Shown piece after piece: positions 10,345 to 19,964 of a stretch of 64,000 bases of DNA. A model generated the notes under the pieces. That model ran no database searches, had not been told where the DNA came from, and saw only the letters and a program-made list of their open reading frames with translations. This DNA is from CAVUXJ01 sp963814975 (GTDB taxonomy: Bacteria; Acidobacteriota; Vicinamibacteria; Vicinamibacterales; CAVVIG01), in contig CAWFFB010000009.1 in the NCBI GenBank assembly GCA_963814975.1, positions 124,001-188,000 of the forward strand, written 5' to 3'. Made by a program: the position numbers and the translations under genes. Position 1 is the first letter of the stretch, and each line of letters starts with the position of its first letter.

Positions 10345-11784
10345 GTGACTGATCGGTGGCAGGCATTGGAATTTTCCTTCTTCCTTTCCTCCGAGCTTGA
10401 GGAGCGTCAGTTGCCGTCAGAGCAGCCCGCGTCGATCCCGCATACCCGCGCTTCCACGGACGGAGGAAGATTTCTCCTGAGAGGTATCGCTACGGCGGGA
10501 CTTCTGAATCGCGGCGCCTGGGCAGTTGCTGACCAGGCGTTGTTCGCCATCTCGAATTTCATCCTAAACATCGTGCTGGCGCGGTGGTTAACGCCGGTGG
10601 ACTACGGAGCCTTTTCGACAGCCTATGCGGTGTTCTTGCTCGTCGGGACGTTGCATGGGGCGTTGATCGTCGAGCCCATGCTCGTCTTCGGATCCGGAAG
10701 GTACAAGACGCGCAAGTCCTGTTATCTCGAAGTGCTGCTGAGCGGACACTGGCTGTTCACCGCCTGCGCGGGTGGTCTCCTCGTCACAGTGGGCGCGGCC
10801 CTCCTGTACATGCGGCCGAGTTCATTGGCCTCCGCTCTGATCGCGGTCGGCCTGTGTTGTCCCCTTATCCTGCTCCAGTGGCTCACGCGACGGATTTGCT
10901 ATATGAACATGGAGCCTCGGACGGCCGCATTCGCCGGCCTCCTCTACGTACTTGTTCTAGTGCTTGGGGCGTATCTCCTGTTCGAGCGTGGATGGTTGAA
11001 TACCGTATCTGCGATGGGGTTGATGGGTGTTGGCAGTACGGTCTCATCCGCGTACCTGATGTCGCGCCTACGAATCCGATGGCTTTTGAGTGGAGGGGCA
11101 AGTCTGCGCCGCGAGGTTCTGGCAGAGCACTGGGGATATGGCCGCTGGTCGGTCGGCGCCAGCGTCTTGGGCTGGATTCCGGGCAACATCTATTACGTGC
11201 TTCTTCCGGCAGTCGTCGGTTTGGCGGCCACGGGAGCCCTCAAGGCCATCATGAACCTGATCATGCCAGTCCTCCACACCTATCTGGCGCTATCTATCCT
11301 GCTGATCCCGCTTCTGGTCCGCCTTCGCGATAACACTGTCGCTCTCTGGCAGACTGTGCGTCTGGCGCTGGTGGCATTCACGTGTGCTGCCCTGGCCTAC
11401 TGGCTTGTCCTCGGTGGATTCAGCCGGGAGATCGTACACTGGGTCTACAAAGGGCAGTACGATGCAGACGCCTCCCTGCTCTGGATCATCGGCCTTGTTC
11501 CGGTCGCAGGTGCGGGCGTGGCCGTAATGGGCAGCGTGCTGCGCGCGTTGGAGCGTCCGCAGGATATCTTCGCGGCGTACCTCATCTCGACAGTCGTGGC
11601 ATTGAGCGCGGGGATCGGCCTGCTATTGGTTGGCGGAATCTGGGGATCCCTGGTCGGGATGGTCCTCTCATCGCTCAGTACATGTGGCGCGATGGTTTGG
11701 TTCGTCTGGTTCCCACCGGAGACGATGACAGCTTGGCGTCGGTGGACCGGGCGTGTGGATTTTCAAACGTCAGAGAACGCATGA
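10345..11784 (+). CDS. Wzx-type polysaccharide flippase (MATE-like)
   Basis: Polytopic inner-membrane protein of 479 residues with about 12-14 hydrophobic segments, in the polysaccharide transport/Wzx group of the MVF/MATE superfamily. It would flip lipid-linked repeat units across the inner membrane. A hydrophilic N-terminal leader of about 50 residues precedes the first segment (WAVADQALFAISNFILNIVL, then ARWLTPVDYGAFSTAYAVFL), so the GTG at 10345 may be upstream of the true start, though no better in-frame start is obvious. The frame is clean. Its position among the glycosyltransferases supports the role. Confidence 0.8.
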   Translation: MTDRWQALEFSFFLSSELEERQLPSEQPASIPHTRASTDGGRFLLRGIATAGLLNRGAWAVADQALFAISNFILNIVLARWLTPVDYGAFSTAYAVFLLVGTLHGALIVEPMLVFGSGRYKTRKSCYLEVLLSGHWLFTACAGGLLVTVGAALLYMRPSSLASALIAVGLCCPLILLQWLTRRICYMNMEPRTAAFAGLLYVLVLVLGAYLLFERGWLNTVSAMGLMGVGSTVSSAYLMSRLRIRWLLSGGASLRREVLAEHWGYGRWSVGASVLGWIPGNIYYVLLPAVVGLAATGALKAIMNLIMPVLHTYLALSILLIPLLVRLRDNTVALWQTVRLALVAFTCAALAYWLVLGGFSREIVHWVYKGQYDADASLLWIIGLVPVAGAGVAVMGSVLRALERPQDIFAAYLISTVVALSAGIGLLLVGGIWGSLVGMVLSSLSTCGAMVWFVWFPPETMTAWRRWTGRVDFQTSENA

Positions 11785-11887
11785 GGGTATCCGGCATCCC
11801 CATCGAAATCACCACGGTTGACACGCCCTGGGGTGCAGTCCATGCAGTCGGCCGATGCTCGACCACTTTCGGGGAACCCTCGTGACC

Positions 11888-13103
11888 ATGGACTGTTTGC
11901 GGATTGCGCACTTTGTGATCGGGCGCTGCAATCCGGACAGTGCGAATGGGATTGACAAGACCGTTTACTATCTCAGCAAATCACAGGCGGAGCTCGGACA
12001 TCAGGTCCTCATATGCTGCTTGACGGACAAGCCACCGATTCCGATTCCAGGCGTCCAGGTGCAGGCGTACCCGTCCAACAAGATCGCCCCTTTTTTCCGT
12101 GCGCGCCCTCTGAAATCGGTTCTTGAAACACGCTCTCCCCTGAGCGTTCCCGCGGCCCTCATTACCGATCTGCTCAGCTGGGAACCGGATGTGCTTCACC
12201 TCCACTTCGTGCACGTGCCGCAGAACCTGTTGCTCGCCTCTCGCGCCAGGCGACGAGGCATTCCGTACTGTGTCACGATCCACGGCGGTCTTTCGGAGGT
12301 CGCCCAGCGACGCAACCGGTGGGTCAAGACTGGTATTCAAGCTCCTGTTCGAGCGCCGCTATCTTCGTCGCGCTTCTTTCTTGCACGCCGTCAGCCAGCA
12401 GGATGTAGAGGGGTTGCAAGCCTATGGTGTCAAGAACGTTACAGTGGTAGTCCCCAATGGGATCGATCTCTCGGGCATCCCTGCGATGGGCAGCGGCGCC
12501 GGCAGGGGCGGGCTGCGAGCGCACTTCCCCGAACTCGACGGGAAAAGGATCTTTCTGTTTCTTGGTCGGTTGGACGCCGAGCAAAAGGGCCTGGATTTGC
12601 TCATGCAAGGGTTCGCACAAGCCCATGTCGATGGTGCCGCGCTGGTTATGGTGGGTCCAGATTGGAGGGGGCACCGATCCAGCCTGGAGCGCGCGGCACA
12701 GGAGCTGGACATCTCGTCCGCGGTGTACTTCACAGGACCTGTATTTGGGCAGCAGAAGTTCGATTTCCTTGCCGATGCGGATGTGTTCGCCCATTCCTCG
12801 CGATGGGAGGCCGGAGTGCCTTTCTCGGTACTCGAGGCCGCAGCCATGCGGAAGCCGTGCCTTTTCACATCGGAGGCGGACGCTTCCGGCATCATGTCGC
12901 GCTATCACGCCGGGATTTTGGTCCAGCCGGAGGCCTCCAGTATCGCAGCGGGCATCCGTCAGTTCATGACGATGGACACATCCGCGCTGCATGCGATCGG
13001 GGAGCGTGCCAGAGCCATGGTAGAAGCGGAATTCAACTGGAAACCGATCGCACAGGGAATCGTGGATGGCTACCGCACTTACGCGCTCCGAGCACGGCGA
13101 TAA
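11888..13103 (+). CDS. GT4-family glycosyltransferase (one frameshift)
   Basis: GT-B enzyme of about 405 residues. The acceptor domain has MDCLRIAHFVIG, ANGIDKTVYYLSKSQAELGH, PDVLHLHFVHVPQN and CVTIHGGLS. A frameshift near 12330 leads to FERRYLRRASFLHAVSQQD, VVVPNGIDLSG, FLFLGRLDAEQKGLDLLM, LVMVGPDWRG and SSRWEAGVPFSVLEAAAMR. The ATG at 11888 follows the natural domain start. The 3' end overlaps the next gene by 38 bases. It is clearly paralogous to the enzyme encoded at 25237-26512 on the other strand (HSVHIPQN, CVTVHGG, FERRYLNEARFIHAVSP), so the two loci share ancestry. Confidence 0.82.
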
Positions 13104-14433
13104 GGTTGCGCTTCTGGAAGCCGTTGCGCAGGCCTGGAACCAGGCCGGAATCAATTACGCGGTTGCCCACGGGGTCGAGGGATATCCGGTACGGACCGGG
13201 CGCGATTTGGACGTGCTCGTCCAGTCCGATCAGATCGAGCTCGCGCTGAGCTTGGCCGCGGCTGTCTTTCGGGACGGGGCGTGGAGGGTGGCGTACCCAC
13301 CTGCAATCTGGGGCAAACGCCTGATCGCCGTACCCAGGAGCGGGACAAGGGGAATGCTCGAGGTTCACACGCTCAGTGCTCTCACGTGGAGGAACGTCAC
13401 TCTCGCGAATCACCCTACACCCACTACTTGGATAGGTCCCTTCAAAGTTGATCCATGGGTCTCGTTCGCCAAACGAGTCGTGGGACCGCTACTGGCCGGT
13501 GATCTGCGACGGTTTCTGGTAAAACCTGAGGAATTCTCCGCGACGCGAGATGAACTCCAAGCGGCACGGAACCTCCTCCCGTTGCTGCTGGGAACCGCCG
13601 CCGCACGAGCCCTCGTCACCTCCATCCGCAACTCCGACCTAGAAAGCGTCAGGCCGTTGCTCACCAAGCTGCGCCGGTCAGCTGTAGGCAGGAGTATCCT
13701 TCTTCACCCGATTCGATCCGTTCAACTTGGATCGAATTCGGTGCGGCGGAAGTTGCTGCAACCTCTATCTCCGTGTGCCCCGATCATCGCTATCGTCGGT
13801 CCGGATGGGGTAGGCAAGTCAACGACGCTGGAGGCTCTCCGGCAGTCAACCGGCCATATCTTCCTCGATGTCATCGTTCGTCACTGGCGGCCGGGTGTGC
13901 TCCCGCGGCTCGCCGTACTCGCTCGGAGAGAGATGGCTCGGCCAGGCGCGGATGGGCTCCTACCGCCGCGACGCCATCCGGGTCGCTTCCAGGGGTTTCG
14001 GCTCCTGTATTACTACTTGGATTTCCTGATTGGAGGTCTCACAAGAGATCGACTCGCTTCGAGTCGACAGTGCCTGGTGTTGTATGACCGGTGCTTTCTC
14101 GATATGGCGGTGGACCCGCTTCGCTTTGGTCTCTCGTCCTCACGTGGAACGGATCTCTGTTGGCGATGGCTGCCCAAGCCGGATCGAATCATCCTCCTCT
14201 CGGACGAGCCGGGGCGAATCCATGCCCGGAAGCCGGAGCTCACAGAACCGGAGATCCAGCGCCAGTTGGATGAATGGCAGCGTCGGGCAAGAGCGGGCCA
14301 GGTCCATACCGTGATCGCGGTACATGCATCTGGAGACCAGGTCACCGATCGGATCTGGGACGTGATCACAAACGCGTTTGTAGAGAAGAACGGCGGGGAT
14401 TCCCCGGATCGCGGAGGCTTCAGCCCGGAATGA
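13066..14433 (+). CDS. nucleotidyltransferase-like / thymidylate-kinase-like P-loop fusion protein
   Basis: Two-domain protein of 455 residues. Residues 20-150 resemble a nucleotidyltransferase fold (GYPVRTGRDLDVLVQSD carries the Gly-Arg-Asp-Leu-Asp catalytic-like motif). Residues 240-440 form a P-loop kinase (IIAIVGPDGVGKSTTLEALR, then LVLYDRCFLDMAVDPLRFG and PDRIILLSDEPGRIHARKPEL), thymidylate-kinase-like. Such fusions occur in polysaccharide loci, and their substrate is not established; phosphorylation of a sugar or lipid carrier is a guess. The ATG at 13066 lies inside the end of the upstream gene (38-base overlap). The gene runs convergently into the methyltransferase at 14420, overlapping it by 14 bases. 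Confidence 0.72.
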   Translation: MATALTRSEHGDKVALLEAVAQAWNQAGINYAVAHGVEGYPVRTGRDLDVLVQSDQIELALSLAAAVFRDGAWRVAYPPAIWGKRLIAVPRSGTRGMLEVHTLSALTWRNVTLANHPTPTTWIGPFKVDPWVSFAKRVVGPLLAGDLRRFLVKPEEFSATRDELQAARNLLPLLLGTAAARALVTSIRNSDLESVRPLLTKLRRSAVGRSILLHPIRSVQLGSNSVRRKLLQPLSPCAPIIAIVGPDGVGKSTTLEALRQSTGHIFLDVIVRHWRPGVLPRLAVLARREMARPGADGLLPPRRHPGRFQGFRLLYYYLDFLIGGLTRDRLASSRQCLVLYDRCFLDMAVDPLRFGLSSSRGTDLCWRWLPKPDRIILLSDEPGRIHARKPELTEPEIQRQLDEWQRRARAGQVHTVIAVHASGDQVTDRIWDVITNAFVEKNGGDSPDRGGFSPE

Positions 14434-15388
14434 CCACACCGCCGGCGGAGGTCCTCGGGCTCACCGCCGACACCAGCTGGCAATTGCTTACCGTCAGATC
14501 ATCTTCCACATAATCGCGGTATTTCTGCGCCAGGGGCACCTTACGCAGCTCTTGCAGACTACCGGGCAGGACTTCAGTCTCATTTATCGGGATGCCCAGC
14601 TTCTGGTAGAGCCGCAGGTAGTCGCTCAGCCGCATTCGATTCTGCGGCTGGATGCTGTTGTCAATCCACCGCCATTGGCGGTCGCTGAACCGCAGGAAGT
14701 TGTAAAAAGTAATTGTGTTGTCGCGATGGGCAAAGTGGTCAGTCATGTCAATTCGGTGGCACATGAGGCCGCCAGGCCTGAGCAGGCGAACAAACTCGCG
14801 CAAGATGTCGGCCAGCTGCGAAGGGTAAATATGCTCGAAGGTGTTGTTGGAGTGGATGAGGTCAATGCTGTGGTTTGGAAGGTTCAGCCTTCGCGCATCC
14901 TGCACCAGATATTGGATATGCAGGTCGGTAAGGATGTTCGCAAACGTCTTGCGTTCCATGTCGGCGGTTAATTGTTCCAGCGCTGTCAGCCTTTCTGGCA
15001 CGGGCGTGAAATATTTGGCCAGCAAACCTTTGTCGGCGTATTCCAGGAACTTACGGGCAGTGGCCATCAGCCGCTCGCGGGTCATCAGCGGACTGATGTC
15101 AACAGTGTGGACGGGTCCGACCCCGTTCAGGTACATGCTGATGGGGACAATTGGATACCAACCCGTGCCAAGCTCCAGAGTGGACTTGTCTTTTAGCGGC
15201 GCGGCGGCGAATTTCTGCCAGGCAGACAGGTACTGGCCCGCGTGGAAGAGTTTGGCACCCATATAGGCATCAGTAAGGTCAACCGTGTGGGTGACGTAGT
15301 TCTGCATCAGGTAATTCAGCTTCTGGGCCCAAGGCATGAAGGAAATCGTCTTCTGGACAATGGCTTTCAGAATCCATTTCTTGATCAT
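14420..15388 (-). CDS. class I SAM-dependent methyltransferase (low-GC insert)
   Basis: Protein of 322 residues. SAM motif I is LELGTGWYPIVPI, the acidic post-I loop is VHTVDISPLM, and DLIHSNNTFEHIYPSQLADI with LLRPGGLMCHRIDMTDHFAH are the later motifs. It starts at an ATG at 15388 and ends inside the convergent neighbour. Base use differs from the surroundings: 28 of 60 bases are G or C at 14821-14880, and codons are much more A/T rich. It also lacks the frameshifts common nearby. Acquisition by transfer is likely. The acceptor is unknown; a sugar or lipid in the glycan pathway is plausible. Confidence 0.8.
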   Translation of the reverse strand: MIKKWILKAIVQKTISFMPWAQKLNYLMQNYVTHTVDLTDAYMGAKLFHAGQYLSAWQKFAAAPLKDKSTLELGTGWYPIVPISMYLNGVGPVHTVDISPLMTRERLMATARKFLEYADKGLLAKYFTPVPERLTALEQLTADMERKTFANILTDLHIQYLVQDARRLNLPNHSIDLIHSNNTFEHIYPSQLADILREFVRLLRPGGLMCHRIDMTDHFAHRDNTITFYNFLRFSDRQWRWIDNSIQPQNRMRLSDYLRLYQKLGIPINETEVLPGSLQELRKVPLAQKYRDYVEDDLTVSNCQLVSAVSPRTSAGGVVIPG

Positions 15389-15939
15389 TGGTCACGCTGC
15401 CAAAATTGGCCGAAAACCTTTTGGACTAAACCCCTTCGCGGTCCGCACGCTGTTGTCCGCTGCCACCATGTGATTCCCGGCTGAGGGCGCAGCGCCTCTT
15501 CTGCCTCTCTCCGCTCTGAGCGTATCTTGACGGCGTGAAGACACCCAGCATTACATTATCCCGACGAATCCTTTGGGCTAGTTGGAGGGTGGTCCGCAGG
15601 GGGTCTAGATAGGTCTCTTAACCCGGAAGTCGCGCGATCGCTTCGGTTTCACCGTTGGTGGCATCACTGCCGGTCTTCCTGACATGACGAAGCGATGAAC
15701 GTACTAATGACTCCTATCCGGAGGGGGTGGGGGTTACAATCCACCGACGCAGGTTCCTCGCCGTCTATGGTCGACCCAATCCGGCAGTGGGCAACCATGA
15801 CAGACGGTGGGGAGCGTGCTGCGCGGCGTCGGTATTTGCCCCCCGGATTGAGGAGGCTGAAGAGGACGGAGCCCCTCCAAGAGACGTGCCCAAATTGTCT
15901 CAGTAAGATTGCTACATCTGTCAAGCTTCAGCCAGTCGC
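15389..15939. other. gene-free spacer
   Basis: No coding frame is recognisable on either strand. The stretch lies between the start of the minus-strand methyltransferase and the 3' end of the first beta-helix gene. Short open frames here have no recognisable motifs. Confidence 0.45.
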
Positions 15940-17588
15940 CTAGTACGGCCACGGTAGCGTGCCGATCTTCCCGTTCAGTTCAGTCTTGATCGCCCGAACC
16001 TGGCTGATGGTGGTCAAGAAACCCTTGTCGGCCCACCATCCGGACAGGTTGGCGTTGCGCACCGGCTGATAGGTGTTGTAGTCAAGATAGATCTTGGAGT
16101 ACGTGATCCCTGCAGACCTTGTCAGGCCTTGCGGCCGGTCGCCATAAGGGTTGATGCAGCTATTCAGCGTCCAATCCTTGAACAGGTTGTGATGGATCGA
16201 GACGTCGTGCAGCGCATACTGGTTCACGGAGCCGGAGCGGCCGACCCAGTCGGAGAGCCGCATGCACTCCTGGTTCCCCACTAGCAGATTGTTGCGGATC
16301 TCGACGCCCCAGCTGTTGCTCACTGCCACGCCCTCGGCGGCATTGTTGATCATCACGTTGTTCTCCACGAGCGCGGGCCCCCAGTTCAGCTCCAGATGGA
16401 GCCCGCGGCCCGGGGAAACGCCTGGATTCGAGTCGTTGTCGTGAAAGTAGCTGTTGCGCACCACGTAGTTGAAGTTGTCAGCGTCGAGCCACAGACCGGG
16501 ACCGCTGTTCTCGTAGCTTTCCATGTTGTCGACCACCGTCCCCTTCGACCCCCCGATCTTGATGACGCTCGACGAGGTCCTGCCATCCAACAATTTCGGA
16601 GTCGTATAGTTCCCGCGGAGAACCACGTCGGTCAGGCGCAGCCCGCTGATGCCCACAAAACGGGAGTCCGTCGGGCCCGTCGCCCCGTTGCCCTTGCCAA
16701 ACGCGACCAGCGCATGAATGTAATTGTACTGGAAGGTGCTCTTCGTGACGGTGACGTTATCATCCACGATCATCAGCCCGTTCCGCCCCGCCCGATCGAA
16801 GAGGCAGTCCTCGATCCGCCATCCGAGGCCGGCGCGCACTGCCGCCGCAGCCTGCTCGGTGCTGTTGGGATCGGCGTAGTCCCGAAAAATGAGACCCTTG
16901 AGCGTGACATAGAACTGTCCCCCACGTCGACCGCTTGCCGCCAAACCACGCGGCCGGCTGGAAGGTGTAGCGGCCGCCCGTGAGTACGACGCCGCCCCGG
17001 TTCTCGGCTTGAAACACGATCGGCTTACCGGATGCGCCGGAGTTGCGCACGAAGATCGACCCCGATACGTGCCGTTGCGAATCGTCACCACGTCCCCGGC
17101 GATCGCCACCTGGGCGGCCTTGTTGATGGTGCGGAAGGGCGCAGTGCTCGTGCCGGGATTGGTGTCGTTGCCGGTGGTCGCCACGTAATACGTGATCCGG
17201 CCGAGTGTCGGCTGCGAGCGCGTGTACGTCGTGACGCCGAAGCCGCGGGGGCGGATGCCCAGCTTGATGGTGCTAAAGTCTGTCGTGGTCGACGTCGATG
17301 TTGACGTCGATGCGTCGATGTTGAGGCGTCCTTTATATAGCAATGTTTCCACTTACCGGGCAGCGGATCGCCGAACACGCTATTGGCGCAGGCGGTTCCG
17401 CCAGTGAGGGTTTTGTAGCTATAGGAGCCGTTCGCGCCGTATTGCACCTCTTTGGTGCCGCTGAACGCGCAATATCCACCCTCATCCGCGCAAAAGGTCC
17501 AAGTAGACTGGGCTCCCATCCCCGACGGGAGCATCAACACGGCGAGGACAAGAAGAACCGAGCCAAGGCCGGTGGAGCGGGCAATCAT
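15940..17588 (-). CDS. secreted right-handed beta-helix protein 1 (frameshifted)
   Basis: Predicted exported protein. A signal peptide (MIARSTGLGSVLLVLAVLML) is followed by a Cys-rich N-terminal module (WTFCADEGGYCAFSG, VQYGANGSY). A Thr/Ser repeat linker (DASTSTSTSTTTD) leads to a DUF1565-like start (YYVATTGNDTNPGTS, APFRTINKAAQVA, GDVVTIRNGTY) and a long run of parallel beta-helix turns rich in Asn (VRNSYFHDNDSNPG, VENNVMINNAAEGVAVSNSW, VEIRNNLLVGN). It ends GTLPWPY. Three frameshifts must be bridged: near 17320, 17050 and 16920; the last two compensate. Such folds are typical of polysaccharide lyases and C5-epimerases, but no catalytic set can be assigned. First of three tandem paralogues. 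Confidence 0.75.
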
Positions 17589-17601
17589 GTGTTACTCCTT
17601 G

Positions 17602-17616
17602 TGGCACGTCGGTTGC
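17602..17616 (+). promoter_or_regulatory. sigma-54-type -24/-12 element
   Basis: TGGCAC-N5-TTGC matches the RpoN core with correct spacing (17602-17607 and 17613-17616). It points rightward, away from the beta-helix gene that starts at 17588 and into a 600-base stretch with no gene. It is a sequence match only. Confidence 0.3.
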
Positions 17617-17850
17617 CCACAGTTCCGAGGCCTGATCGCAGAGCATCTTTGCACGATCGAGCATGCTCTGCAGTAATCACTCCCCGCCGCAACAAACGTT
17701 GATCTGTCCAGCAGGCAACCGCTGGGCAGGTACGAAATTGAAGATGTGAGATGAAGCAATTCGAAACTCAGCAAGAGGCGTACCCGAGCATGGCTCCAAA
17801 ATCCCATTAGTTTTCAGAAGCGACGACGCGGCAAAGCGTCTCTCATGTAT

Positions 17851-17871
17851 GAATTACACGCTCCTAATCGA
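17851..17871. promoter_or_regulatory. putative operator, ATTA-N8-TAAT inverted motif (copy 1)
   Basis: GAATTACACGCTCCTAATCG lies 263 bases upstream of beta-helix gene 1. A near-copy lies 246 bases upstream of beta-helix gene 3 (21964-21981), where the arms are a perfect GATTAC/GTAATC palindrome. Shared position and sequence suggest a common regulator-binding site; a retained piece of duplicated upstream DNA is the alternative. Confidence 0.35.
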
Positions 17872-18216
17872 CGAGAGGATTTCCGGCGTGTAGAGTAGAA
17901 AATCCGGCATGTAAGAATGTCGGAATGTGTATAAGTGCGAGGCAAGGTAGGCCCGGGCCGAGCACGCCTATGCGCCTGTGGCAAAAATGTCGTCTCGCTT
18001 TTTACTTTTTTGAAACCGGCGCGAGGCCACTTTGCCAGGCGGTTGTCGTTTTCACGGGATGGATTGCGCCATCTTGCGCGGCCGACCCCGCGAGTCGGGA
18101 CACATCATGACACCAGGCTTCATCCCAACCGCGCGCTTGAAGAGAGTCCGGGCCGCTCTCTCGCCGTTGAGTCTGAGGCGTAACATCGCGTCCTAGGCAG
18201 ACATAAAGCCAGGCGC

Positions 18217-19500
18217 TCAATACGGCCACTGCACGGTGCCGATCTGCCCGCTCAGCTCGGTCTTGATCGCCCGAGCCTGGCTGATCGTGGTCAAGAAACC
18301 CTTGTCGGACCACCATCCGGACAGGTTGGCATTGCGCACCGGCTGATAGGTGTTGGAGTCGATGAAGAGGTTCGAGTACGTGATCCCTGCGGACCCTGTC
18401 ACGCCTCCCGGCCGGTCGCCATAGGGGTTGATGCAGCTATTCAACGTCCAATCCTTGAACAGGTTGTGATGGATCGAGACGTCGTGCAGCGCATACTGGT
18501 TCACGGAGCCGGAGCGGCCCACCCAGTCGGAGAGCCGCATGCACTCCCGGTTCCCCACCAACAGGTTGTTGCGGATCTCGACGCCCCAGCTGTTGCTGAC
18601 CGCCACGCCCTCGGCAGCATTGTTGACGAGCACGTTGTTCTCCACCAGCGCGGGCCCCCAGGTCAGCTCCAGATGAAGCCCGCGGCCCGGGGAGACGCCC
18701 GGATTCGAATAGTTGTCGTGAAAGTAGCTGTTGCGCACCACGTAGTTGAAGTTGTCAGCGTCGAACCACAGCCCCGGACCGTTGTTCTCGTAACTCTCCA
18801 TGTTGTCGACCACCGCCCCCTGCGACCCCATGATCTTGATGACGCTCGACGAGCTTCTGCCATCCAACAATTGGGGACTCGTATAGTTGCCCCGGAGCAC
18901 CACATCGGTCAGACGCAGCCCGCTGACGCCCACAAAGCGGGGATCCGTCGGGCCCGTCGCCCCGTTGCCCTTGCCAAAGGCGACCAGTGCATGAATGTGG
19001 TTGTACTGGAAGGTGCTCTTTATGACGGTGACGCTATCGTCCACGATCATCAGCCCGGTCTGTCCCGCCCGGTCGAACAGGCAGTCTTCGATCTGCCATC
19101 CGAGTCCCGCACGCACCGCCGCCGCGGCGTACTCGGTGCTGTTGGGATCGGCGTAATCCCGGAAGATGAGGCCCTTGACGGTGATATAGAACTGGCCCCC
19201 GGTCGACCGCTTGCCTCCAAACCACGCGGCCGGCTGGAAGGTGTAGCGGCCGCCGGTGAGAACGACGCCGCCTCGGTTCTCGGCTTGAAACACGATCGGC
19301 TTACCGGATGCGCCGGAGTTGCGCACGACGATCGATTCCTGATACGTGCCGTTGCGAATCGTCACCACGTCTCCCGCGACCGCCACCTGGGCGGCCTTGT
19401 TGATGGTACGGAAGGGCGCAAGGCTCGTCCCCGCATTGGTGTCGCTGCCGGTGGTCGCCACGTAGTTGGTGACTCGGTCAGCGCTTGGCTGTGACAGGAC
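18217..19500 (-). repeat. near-identical long direct repeat, copy A (beta-helix coding)
   Basis: The DNA here is repeated at about 19965-21250 with only scattered substitutions. For example, the 180 bases starting near 18240 and near 19972 differ at only a handful of positions by eye. The repeat covers the helix-coding part of genes 2 and 3 and stops at their divergent N-terminal modules. Confidence 0.8.
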
Positions 19501-19725
19501 GTACGTCCCCTGGGCGAACCCGCGCGCGCGAATGCCCAGGATGACGGCGCCAAAGTCCACCGTGTTGCTCGAGGAGCCTAGTATCCGGAGATTCGAAGGA
19601 GGCAACGGCGCGGACTGAGCGGCCACCCGGGACTGCTCGCACCAGCTCAGCGCGAGGATCAGCAGTACCGGCAGAATTCGGCGAAGGACGACGAGTCGTG
19701 GCCTATATGCTTCGGTATTGCTCAT
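18217..19725 (-). CDS. secreted right-handed beta-helix protein 2
   Basis: Intact paralogue of about 502 residues. The signal peptide region is VVLRRILPVLLILALSWCEQ. The N-terminal module is short and unlike those of its neighbours. A conserved block (VDFGAVILGIRARGFAQGTY, NYVATTGSDTNAGTS, FRTINKAAQVA) leads into the beta-helix turns, and the protein ends GTVQWPY. I prefer the ATG at 19725, which has AGAGGA upstream, over the open frame start at 19818. From FRTINK to the C-terminus it is almost identical in DNA sequence to beta-helix gene 3. Likely substrate or partner: the exopolysaccharide made by the adjacent locus (inference). Confidence 0.8.
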   Translation of the reverse strand: MSNTEAYRPRLVVLRRILPVLLILALSWCEQSRVAAQSAPLPPSNLRILGSSSNTVDFGAVILGIRARGFAQGTYVLSQPSADRVTNYVATTGSDTNAGTSLAPFRTINKAAQVAVAGDVVTIRNGTYQESIVVRNSGASGKPIVFQAENRGGVVLTGGRYTFQPAAWFGGKRSTGGQFYITVKGLIFRDYADPNSTEYAAAAVRAGLGWQIEDCLFDRAGQTGLMIVDDSVTVIKSTFQYNHIHALVAFGKGNGATGPTDPRFVGVSGLRLTDVVLRGNYTSPQLLDGRSSSSVIKIMGSQGAVVDNMESYENNGPGLWFDADNFNYVVRNSYFHDNYSNPGVSPGRGLHLELTWGPALVENNVLVNNAAEGVAVSNSWGVEIRNNLLVGNRECMRLSDWVGRSGSVNQYALHDVSIHHNLFKDWTLNSCINPYGDRPGGVTGSAGITYSNLFIDSNTYQPVRNANLSGWWSDKGFLTTISQARAIKTELSGQIGTVQWPY

Positions 19726-19964
19726 CACGTTCCTCTTCCAGTTCGCACTTGCGATCGGATTTAAAGAGATCTCCAGTACCAATGCGCGACTCAGGCGCGC
19801 GAGATCTTCTCTCTCCAAGCTCTCAGCTCGACGCGCAGTGCGCTCTGCACACCGGGCGTGAGGTCTCGGGGAATCAGCCCTCCGCCTGCCCTGATCCTGA
19901 CGGGACTGACGTAGCAGAAATAGGTCAGCTCAAATTCACGCAGGCTTGCCAAAGGACGAAAGGA

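Larger units (their letters stand above)
17589..18216. other. intergenic region between beta-helix genes 1 and 2
   Basis: No coding frame is recognised. It is markedly more A/T rich than its flanks (for example 17820-17940). It contains the RpoN-like site at 17602 and the ATTA/TAAT inverted motif at 17851, and probably carries the promoter of beta-helix gene 1. Confidence 0.45.

Noticed and set aside
15725..15760. possible tRNA T-loop (GGTTACAATCC)
   Set aside because: No acceptor, D- or anticodon arms can be drawn around it.
18466..19494. 342-codon plus-strand frame opposite beta-helix gene 2
   Set aside because: The same shadow appears opposite beta-helix gene 3 because the DNA is duplicated. 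It lacks domain motifs and the minus-strand product is clear.
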